This document shows, one piece after another, positions 5,438 to 10,679 of a stretch of DNA of 10,679 bases (the first letter of the stretch is position 1; every line of letters begins with the position of its first letter). The DNA lies in contig JAITAQ010000071.1 in assembly GCA_031283985.1 (NCBI GenBank), positions 1 through 10,679 on the forward strand, read 5' to 3'. Both the position numbers and the translations under genes were made by a program. The stretch is from Endomicrobium sp. GTDB lineage: Bacteria > Elusimicrobiota > Endomicrobiia > Endomicrobiales > Endomicrobiaceae. Under the pieces are notes generated by a model that had not been told where the DNA came from, made no database searches, and was given only the letters and a program-made list of their open reading frames with translations.

Positions 5438-6639
5438 ATATAAAACAGATTGAAGATAAGCATTTTATGCGCACGTATAAACGCAACAATCTTGTGGTAA
5501 AGAAAGCTAAAAATCAGTTTATATGGAATGACAAAGGCAGAAAATATTTAGATTTTTTTGCAGGTATAAGTGTATGCAATCTCGGGCATTGCAACGATAA
5601 AGTTTTGAAAGCCGTTAAACTGCAACTGGATAATTTTGTGCATGTATCAAACTTGTATTACGCTCCCATTCAAGTTAAATTGGGAGAAGAGCTTGTAAAA
5701 AGAGCTTTTCCGAAAGCAAGAGTGTTTTTGGCAAATTCAGGAGCTGAAGCCAATGAATGCGCCATAAAGCTTGCTAGAAAATGGGGGTATTTAAATCCTT
5801 CCAAACTGGGAAACAGATACGAGATAATTTGTTTTAAGAACTCATTTCACGGAAGAACAATGGCTACAATGGCTGCCACTGGGCAAAAAAAGTTTCATAA
5901 TTACTTAAATCCGTTGCAGGAAAAATTTGTTTTCGCAGAGTTTAACGACATAAACTCAATAAAAAAGCTGATAAACAATAGAACTGTTGCCGTGATGATA
6001 GAGCCTGTGCAAGGCGAAGGGGGTATAATTTCCGCAGAGAAAAAATTCTTAAAAGAGTTGCGACTTCTTTGCGATAAGAACAATCTTCTTTTGATTTTTG
6101 ACGAAATACAGTGTGGCATTGGGCGCACTGGAAAGTTTTATGCATTTGAAAGTTTTGGCATTAAGCCAGATATTGTCACTATGGCTAAATCTTTAGCAAA
6201 TGGGTTGCCTTTAGGTGCAGTGGTAGCAGGGAAAAGATGTGAGGATGCTTTTACATACGGCGATCATGGGTCAACTTTTGGTGGTAATCCTATTTCTTGT
6301 GCTGCAGCCTTAGCCGTATCAAAAATAATGACTGCAAAATTTCTTTATAATTCATCTAAAATTTCAGATTATCTTCGCAAAAAATTAGAAGTTTTAAAAA
6401 ACAAATATTCAATTATTAAAGAAGTGCGAGGAGTTGGATTAATCTTAGGCATAGATTTAACAATTAACGGCAAAGATATAGTAAATTATTGTTTAAAAAA
6501 TAGATTGATAATAAATTGCACGCATGATACAGTTTTGCGTCTGTTACCACCGCTTATAATTACAAAAAAAGATGTTGATTGCGCTATGAAAATTTTGGAG
6601 GGAGCATTAAAATGGCAAGAGAAAATATTAAAAAAGTAG
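5434..6639 (+). CDS. argD: Acetylornithine aminotransferase
   Basis: ArgD is a cytosolic class III PLP aminotransferase converting N-acetylglutamate semialdehyde and glutamate to N-acetylornithine and 2-oxoglutarate. The 401-residue length is normal. Motifs: FFAGISVCNLGH (41-52), LANSGAEANECAIKLAR (99-115, phosphate-binding S102-G103-A104), SFHGRTMATMAATG (137-150), EPVQGEGG (190-197), IFDEIQCGIGRTGKF (221-235, D223 pairing the pyridine nitrogen), MAKSLANGLPLGA (250-262, Schiff-base lysine K252) and HGSTFGGNP (278-286, T281). The ATG overlaps the argB stop (ATGA). The nearest AGGA is 14 bases upstream, so translation probably relies on coupling to argB. The start keeps the usual family N-terminus before TYKRNNLVV. 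The related succinylornithine or GABA aminotransferases are less likely given argB and argG beside it. Confidence 0.93.
   Translation: MNIKQIEDKHFMRTYKRNNLVVKKAKNQFIWNDKGRKYLDFFAGISVCNLGHCNDKVLKAVKLQLDNFVHVSNLYYAPIQVKLGEELVKRAFPKARVFLANSGAEANECAIKLARKWGYLNPSKLGNRYEIICFKNSFHGRTMATMAATGQKKFHNYLNPLQEKFVFAEFNDINSIKKLINNRTVAVMIEPVQGEGGIISAEKKFLKELRLLCDKNNLLLIFDEIQCGIGRTGKFYAFESFGIKPDIVTMAKSLANGLPLGAVVAGKRCEDAFTYGDHGSTFGGNPISCAAALAVSKIMTAKFLYNSSKISDYLRKKLEVLKNKYSIIKEVRGVGLILGIDLTINGKDIVNYCLKNRLIINCTHDTVLRLLPPLIITKKDVDCAMKILEGALKWQEKILKK
6597..6604 (+). promoter_or_regulatory. Ribosome binding site deciding the argG start
   Basis: GGAGGGAG lies inside the 3' end of argD, 7-10 bases before the ATG at 6612. 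It is the strongest Shine-Dalgarno match in the arginine cluster. It fixes the argG start at 6612 rather than at the in-frame ATG at 6579, which would put this site inside the coding sequence. Confidence 0.75.
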
Positions 6640-7817
6640 TTGTGGCATATTCTGGGGGACTAGACACTTCAGTAATTTTGTCATGGGTTAGAGAGCGTTA
6701 TAATTGCGAAGTTGTTGCTTGTTGTGTAGATGTCGGGCAGGGGAAAGAATTAAAAGGTCTTAATGAAAAAGCAAAAAGCACAGGCGCTTCAAAATCTTAT
6801 ATTGTTGACGCTAAAGAAGAATTTGTAACGGATTATATTTATCCTGCAATAAAAGCAGAAGCATTATATGAAGACAGATATTACTTAGGTACGGCTTTAG
6901 CCAGACCTGTAATTGCCAAAAAGATTGCAGATATTGTAAAGAAAGAAAAAGCCGACACTGTTTGCCACGGCGCTACAGGGAAAGGCAACGACCAAGTTCG
7001 TTTTGAACTTGCATTCAAGGCTTTAATTCCTGACGTAAAGATTATTGCTCCTTGGAGAGAATGGGAAATACGTTCAAGAGAAGACGCTATAAGCTACGCA
7101 AAAAAAAGAAATATTTCTGTGCCTGTAACAAAGTCAAAACCATACTCCTCAGATGCAAACTTATGGCATGTTTCTTATGAAGGTGGTATTTTGGAAGATT
7201 TGAGCAAATGTTATGACGAATCTATGTTTAGAATGACTGTTTGTCCAGAAAAGGCGACAAATAAGTCTGCTTATATTACAATAGATTTTGAAAAGGGCAT
7301 ACCTGTTAGCGTTAATAACAAAAAGCTTAAGCCTGTTGAACTGATTACAAAGCTAAATGAGATTGCCGGAGCTAACGGAATAGGAAGAGTAGATATTATT
7401 GAAAACAGACTTGTTGGCATGAAGTCAAGGGGCGTGTACGAATCGCCTGCGGCAGCTGTTTTGTATACTGCTCACAAAGAATTGGAATCTATCGCTATAG
7501 ATAGAGACACTTTGCACTTTAAGCAGTCCCTTTCTAGTAAATACGCAGAAATAGCGTATTATGGTTTGTGGTTTTCGCCCCTAAGAGAAGCTCTGGACGC
7601 TTTTATAAATAATACTCAAGAATATATGACTGGAAGCGTAAGGTTGAAACTTTACAAAGGAAATATTACGACTGTTTCAAGAATAGCCAAAAATTCGTTG
7701 TATTCTGAAAAACTTGCAACTTTTGAAAAAGATGAAACTTACAACCATAAGGATGCTGAAGGTTTTATAAATCTCTGGGGACTTCCGACTAAAGTTCAAG
7801 CAATGTTGAGGAAATAA
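6612..7817 (+). CDS. argG: Argininosuccinate synthase
   Basis: ArgG uses ATP to join citrulline and aspartate into argininosuccinate. Counting from the ATG at 6612, the protein has 401 residues, the usual bacterial length, and begins MARENIKKVVVAYSGGLDTS with the N-type ATP pyrophosphatase P-loop at 12-20. Other family blocks: EALYEDRYYLGTALARP (83-99), HGATGKGNDQVRFE (119-132), APWREW (146-151), PYSSDANLWHVSYEGG (177-192) and the C-terminal NLWGLPTKVQAM. An in-frame ATG 11 codons upstream (6579) adds residues not seen in the family and precedes the ribosome site, so it is not used. The gene overlaps argD by 28 bases. No argH follows; the next 500 bases are decayed, and no strong terminator is visible after the stop. 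Confidence 0.95.
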   Translation: MARENIKKVVVAYSGGLDTSVILSWVRERYNCEVVACCVDVGQGKELKGLNEKAKSTGASKSYIVDAKEEFVTDYIYPAIKAEALYEDRYYLGTALARPVIAKKIADIVKKEKADTVCHGATGKGNDQVRFELAFKALIPDVKIIAPWREWEIRSREDAISYAKKRNISVPVTKSKPYSSDANLWHVSYEGGILEDLSKCYDESMFRMTVCPEKATNKSAYITIDFEKGIPVSVNNKKLKPVELITKLNEIAGANGIGRVDIIENRLVGMKSRGVYESPAAAVLYTAHKELESIAIDRDTLHFKQSLSSKYAEIAYYGLWFSPLREALDAFINNTQEYMTGSVRLKLYKGNITTVSRIAKNSLYSEKLATFEKDETYNHKDAEGFINLWGLPTKVQAMLRK

Positions 7818-8314
7818 CACGAACTTTAGCGTAACTTGCTAGAAGTAAAAAAATATGCGAACAACACAAAGCTCTCATTAAAATGAAGTCTTTAGTGCGT
7901 TTGTTATACTTATCCACAATACTTTACAATTACTTCTGAGAACAGATTTCATTTGCTTTAGGACAAACTTGATTTTTTTTCTAGCACACGCTTGTTCTGA
8001 TATTGTTTTTTTTAACGAACTAAAAACTTCGCTTTTTTTACCTATGTTGGAGCGATTTGGACATTTGTCAAACCAGTCTGGTGATCCATATTTTTGTATT
8101 AGGTGTAGAATATCCTATCCGTAAACAAACACGGCGCAATATAACAAAATTGCCAAACTTAGTTTTTATTTTGTTTCAGACTTTTTTTTATGTAGTTTCC
8201 TATCAACTTTAGCAATTTTATAGAAATCATCAAGCGCTTACAAGAAGCACAACAATAGTGTAATTATAAATGTCCAGAAATTGCTGTCCATAAACGTATT
8301 AAATGATTACACAT
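7818..8314. other. Decayed intergenic stretch between argG and the M23 peptidase gene
   Basis: Nearly 500 bases without an intact gene. The first 60 bases after argG show no motif and no argH start. Positions 7878-8165 read on the minus strand as a broken lipoprotein gene, listed separately. Positions 8166-8245 on the minus strand read LDDFYKIAKVDRKLHKKK and then a TAA at 8168-8166. This is possibly the tail of yet another lost gene; just before it, in another frame, lies a hydrophobic stretch VVLLVSA. Positions 8246-8314 hold no reading that I recognise. An 8-bp inverted repeat, AACAAAAT (8143-8150) with ATTTTGTT (8168-8175), is AT-only apart from one pair and may be chance. Confidence 0.55.
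7878..8165 (-). pseudogene. Broken LPP20-like lipoprotein gene
   Basis: On the minus strand one frame carries a hydrophobic signal-like segment, LSLAILLYCAVFVYG, then an in-frame TAG (8117-8115), then 78 uninterrupted codons to a TAA at 7880-7878. These include YGSPDWFDKCPNRSNIGKK, SEVFSSLKKTISEQACARKK and VLKQMKSVL. The pattern resembles LPP20-type lipoproteins, which follow their signal peptide with a short PxW motif, then a small-residue turn, then an amphipathic helix with repeated A..A..AR spacing. No usable ATG precedes the signal segment, and the C-terminal half of the domain is missing or unrecognisable. With a lost start, a stop at the signal-peptide junction and a truncated end, it is a pseudogene. 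The LPP20 assignment is tentative. The direction matches the M23 gene upstream of it on that strand. Confidence 0.42.
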
Positions 8315-9526
8315 TTATATTAAAAGATCCTTGATGTTATTTTTAAAATTTATTTTGTCTTCATCTGAAAGAATGACAGACGGTGGCTGCTTCATTTTAA
8401 GATAATCAAAAAATTTACCGTTAAGTTTTATTCTAAAATCCAAATGCGGACCCGTAGCAAGACCTGTCATGCCTACATATCCTATAACTTGTCCTTGTTT
8501 TACTTTACTTCCAACTTTTATTCTTTTTGCATATTTTAATAAGTGTCCGTAGTAAGTTTCGTATCCATTGGCATGTTTTATAATGACTAAATTTCCAAAT
8601 CCGCCACTGTACTGAGCTTTCAGCGCAATTCCGTCTCCAATGGATGAGACTGGCGTACCTGAAGGTGCGGCATAATCTATGCCAAGATGAGGTCTTGTTA
8701 TTTTTAAAATAGGATGGAATCTTTTTTCTGTAAAAAACGAGCTTATCCTACTAAACTGAAGAGGCGCTTTTAAAAATGTGCTTTTTACGGATTTTCCTTT
8801 TTCATCAAAGTAGCCTTCTATTCCGTTTTTTGTTTTGAAGTAGAAAGCTTTATAAGAGTTTGAAGAGGTTTTGTATTCTGCCACTATAACTCTGGAAGAT
8901 ATTTTTGTTTCTCTCTTTTTAGCATTTTCAATTTCATATACGATTTTAAAAGAATCTCCTTGTCTAGTGTCTGTAAGAAAGTCCATTTGCCATGCAAAAA
9001 TATCAGCAAAAGCTCTAATAACATCTGCAGGAATGCCATAAAAAACCATTGCAGTCCACAATGAGCTTTCTATGGTGCCTTTTTTCTCATATTTCACTAT
9101 AATAGTTTCAAGACGTTTTTTTTCTGCACTTATTACAGATTGTGAAGATTTTGAAATTTCGTAATAAAACATTCCAGAAGGATAATAATGAAAGTTTGTC
9201 CACTCGCCGGTAAGTTCATCATAAACTATTTCGTAAAAATCTCCAGGTAGGCACTTGTCTATGTTTACCAGCTTTTTTAATTCTCTTAAAATATTAGAAG
9301 AATCTTCACTTGAGAGCTTTGTTTCGTCAAGAGTTAAAGCTAAAACGTCGCCTTTTTGTATTACAACCTTTTCAATTTTATTTTCTTCAAAAATTTTTTC
9401 GTTTGTTGATTTAATATTTGAGCTTTTTAAACTTGAAAATTTACTAACGCGTATTAAGGCAAACATTAGCAAACCAACGATTACAGTAACGTAAAAAATT
9501 AAATTTCTTTTAGCGATATATTTCAT
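8315..9526 (-). CDS. Membrane-anchored M23 family peptidoglycan endopeptidase
   Basis: A 403-residue cell-wall hydrolase of the MepM/Csd3-like type, acting in the periplasm on peptide crosslinks. Residues 9-26 form one N-terminal membrane anchor (LIFYVTVIVGLLMFALIR) after a short basic tail. Residues 50-125 resemble the inhibitory/OapA-LysM-like N-domain (VVIQKGDVLALTL), and 150-250 the second domain. The LytM domain follows at about 258-375: RPHLGIDYAAPSGTPV gives the zinc ligands H280 and D284, YETYYGHL gives H328, and GLATGPHLDF gives H361. The usual HxH is HLD here, so the position normally held by the third zinc ligand is D363; I believe this variant occurs in other M23 proteins and may still bind metal. 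No Shine-Dalgarno precedes the ATG, and the promoter places the transcript start almost at the ATG. It is intact and divergent from the DUF1015 gene. Confidence 0.88.
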   Translation of the reverse strand: MKYIAKRNLIFYVTVIVGLLMFALIRVSKFSSLKSSNIKSTNEKIFEENKIEKVVIQKGDVLALTLDETKLSSEDSSNILRELKKLVNIDKCLPGDFYEIVYDELTGEWTNFHYYPSGMFYYEISKSSQSVISAEKKRLETIIVKYEKKGTIESSLWTAMVFYGIPADVIRAFADIFAWQMDFLTDTRQGDSFKIVYEIENAKKRETKISSRVIVAEYKTSSNSYKAFYFKTKNGIEGYFDEKGKSVKSTFLKAPLQFSRISSFFTEKRFHPILKITRPHLGIDYAAPSGTPVSSIGDGIALKAQYSGGFGNLVIIKHANGYETYYGHLLKYAKRIKVGSKVKQGQVIGYVGMTGLATGPHLDFRIKLNGKFFDYLKMKQPPSVILSDEDKINFKNNIKDLLI

Positions 9527-9534
9527 GAGTGGCT

Positions 9535-9563
9535 ATTATACTTGATTTTAAGTTTTTTGACAA
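9535..9563 (-). promoter_or_regulatory. Sigma-70 promoter of the M23 peptidase gene
   Basis: On the minus strand TTGTCA (9563-9558), a 17-base spacer and TATAAT (9540-9535) make a near-consensus promoter. The -10 box ends only 8 bases before the ATG at 9526. Transcription would therefore start at about 9528 and give an mRNA with almost no leader, which agrees with the absence of a Shine-Dalgarno site. The -35 hexamer overlaps that of the opposite promoter. Confidence 0.6.
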
Positions 9564-9585
9564 CATTGTGAGGTTTTTGTAAAAT
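9557..9585 (+). promoter_or_regulatory. Sigma-70 promoter of the DUF1015 gene
   Basis: TTGACA (9557-9562), a 17-base spacer and TAAAAT (9580-9585): a consensus -35 and a five-of-six -10 at ideal spacing. Transcription would begin near 9592 and leave a leader of about 63 bases before the ATG at 9655. The palindromic core TTGACAA / TTGTCAA lets this -35 overlap the -35 of the divergent M23 promoter. Confidence 0.65.
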
Positions 9586-9654
9586 CTTATTTCATTTTAT
9601 CATTTTAGGTTCAGACGTTTTACGTTTAAAAAATTGATTATAGAGGGGAATTTT

Positions 9655-10679
9655 ATGGCTGAGATAAAGCCTTTTCGCGCAATAAGATATTCACAAGAAA
9701 ACATTACTAATTTTATTTGTCCTCCTTACGATGTAATAAGTCCCTTGGAAAAAGAAAGACTTCAAAAACTATCTCAATTTAACATAGTAAACATTGAACT
9801 TCCTGATGATCGTACAAACAAAAACAATAAATACAAAAACGCTGCGGAACTGTTGCATTTATGGCAGAATGAAGGAGTTCTTGTGTGCGACAACATTCAT
9901 GCTTTTTATTTTTACGAGCAAGTTTTTAACAATCATGGAATAAAAATGACTAGAAGAGGTTTTTTTGCTGCATTAAAACTTGAAAATCCCCATTCGCAAA
10001 AGGGGTCAATAAAACCTCATGAAAAAACTCTTTCCAACCCAAAAGCCGATAGATTAAGTCTTTTAAAAGCTACAAAAGCTAACATCAGTCCAATTTTCGG
10101 GCTTTTTGATGATGAATGCCGTATTGTAGTTGGCATTTGTAAAAATATAGCTAAAAGGAATCCTTCATCTGTAGCGAAAGATAAAGATGGAGTTTTTCAT
10201 AAACTTTGGACTATCGATGATAAGGATATAATTAAAACTTTGGAAAAATATTTATTAAATAAAAAAATATTTATAGCAGACGGACATCACAGATATGAAA
10301 CTGCATGGAATTATAGTCAGGAGAGAAAAGAAAAAGACAAATATTATTCGCAGTATTCAGACTATAACTATGTTATGTCGTACTTGTGTCCTATGGAGGA
10401 TCCCGGCATTTCCATTTGGGCTACTCATAGAGTTATAGAAGCTCCTGACAATTTAGAAGCTAATATAGAGAAATATTTTGACGTCCATTTAGCTAAAGAT
10501 TTTCAGAAACTTTCAAAAAAAGAAATCCAGCCTATTATGATTTTTAAAGATAGGAAATACAGAGTTTTAACGATAAAAAAAGATGATTTTCTTAAAAAAG
10601 CCATGCCTAAAAAAAGCAAGGCTTATAGGAATTTGGCAGTAAGCGCTTTACATTATGTTCTTATGCCTAATATTGAAGC
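9655..10679 (+). CDS. DUF1015 family protein (3' truncated by window edge)
   Basis: The frame is open from the ATG at 9655 to the window end (341 codons); the family is usually a little over 400 residues, so roughly the last 70 are missing. Family blocks are clear: MAEIKPFRAIRYSQEN (1-16), CPPYDVISPLEKE (22-34), NIVNIELP (43-50), LLHLWQNEGVL (66-76), RRGFFAALKLE (100-110), IKPHEKTLSNPKADRL (119-134), NISPIFGLFDD (143-153) and FIADGHHRYETAWNY (206-220). The function is not established in general. The DGHHR segment resembles the nucleotide-binding GxHR of ParB-like serine kinases, and in other bacteria such genes often sit by serA/serC, so a role in serine metabolism is a possibility only. AGGGG at 9644-9648 lies 6 bases before the ATG. 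It has its own promoter (9557-9585), divergent from the M23 gene. Confidence 0.88.
   Translation, partial: MAEIKPFRAIRYSQENITNFICPPYDVISPLEKERLQKLSQFNIVNIELPDDRTNKNNKYKNAAELLHLWQNEGVLVCDNIHAFYFYEQVFNNHGIKMTRRGFFAALKLENPHSQKGSIKPHEKTLSNPKADRLSLLKATKANISPIFGLFDDECRIVVGICKNIAKRNPSSVAKDKDGVFHKLWTIDDKDIIKTLEKYLLNKKIFIADGHHRYETAWNYSQERKEKDKYYSQYSDYNYVMSYLCPMEDPGISIWATHRVIEAPDNLEANIEKYFDVHLAKDFQKLSKKEIQPIMIFKDRKYRVLTIKKDDFLKKAMPKKSKAYRNLAVSALHYVLMPNIE

Noticed and set aside
5125..5463. Minus-strand hydrophobic frame of 112 codons
   Set aside because: Shadow of argB, whose plus-strand motifs are complete.
5901..6145. Two minus-strand frames within argD
   Set aside because: They overlap each other and the PLP-enzyme core; no ribosome site or motif.
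6579..6611. Upstream in-frame ATG for argG
   Set aside because: It precedes the strong ribosome site at 6597-6604 and adds 11 residues not found in argininosuccinate synthases.
9255..9494. Plus-strand frame of 79 codons
   Set aside because: Opposite strand of the M23 gene's N-terminal region; no motif.
1..10679. tRNA, rRNA, insertion sequence or attachment site
   Set aside because: I looked for T-loop sequences (GGTTCRANTCC), terminal inverted repeats and transposase motifs on both strands and saw none.

Overview
The window is AT-rich (roughly one third G+C by eye). It has the look of a reduced, host-associated Gram-negative genome: compact, intact housekeeping and biosynthetic genes are separated by stretches in which eroded genes can still be read. 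The protein set and style of decay fit the Elusimicrobiota, especially the Endomicrobium lineage of termite-gut flagellate endosymbionts. That assignment is an inference from general resemblance, not from a database match. The LolA relic supports a double-membrane envelope.

Layout. Positions 1-2774 (+ strand) form a tightly packed run: the 3' end of ftsK, a multiply frameshifted lolA relic whose ATG overlaps the ftsK stop, then pgsA, pgpA and a small metallo-beta-lactamase-fold hydrolase. PgsA and PgpA make and then dephosphorylate phosphatidylglycerophosphate, giving phosphatidylglycerol. Positions 2775-3439 hold no intact gene: a minus-strand lipoprotein relic with its ribosome site inside a hairpin, a promoter-like element, a possible ferrochelatase relic and a terminator-like hairpin. 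Positions 3440-4183 encode an intact RecB/Cas4-type PD-(D/E)XK nuclease with four cysteines suggesting a 4Fe-4S cluster. Positions 4270-4648 are a decayed toxin-antitoxin locus: a toxin C-terminal scrap, then a HigA-like antitoxin broken only by one extra base in an A7 tract. Positions 4688-7817 carry argB-argD-argG with overlapping junctions: three arginine steps, with argC, argJ/E, argF and argH not in the window. Positions 7818-8314 hold minus-strand gene relics, the clearest resembling an LPP20-type lipoprotein. An intact membrane-anchored M23 peptidase (- strand, 8315-9526) and a DUF1015 gene (+ strand, from 9655, cut by the window end) are transcribed divergently from promoters whose -35 boxes overlap.

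The main theme is selective erosion. DNA translocation, phospholipid synthesis, arginine synthesis and peptidoglycan hydrolysis are kept. LolA, two probable lipoproteins and a toxin-antitoxin pair are decaying. I found no CRISPR array, tRNA, rRNA, insertion sequence or clearly new multi-gene system. The most interesting items are the A7-interrupted orphan antitoxin, the shared-35 divergent promoter with a near-leaderless M23 mRNA, and the concentration of eroded lipoprotein-related genes.
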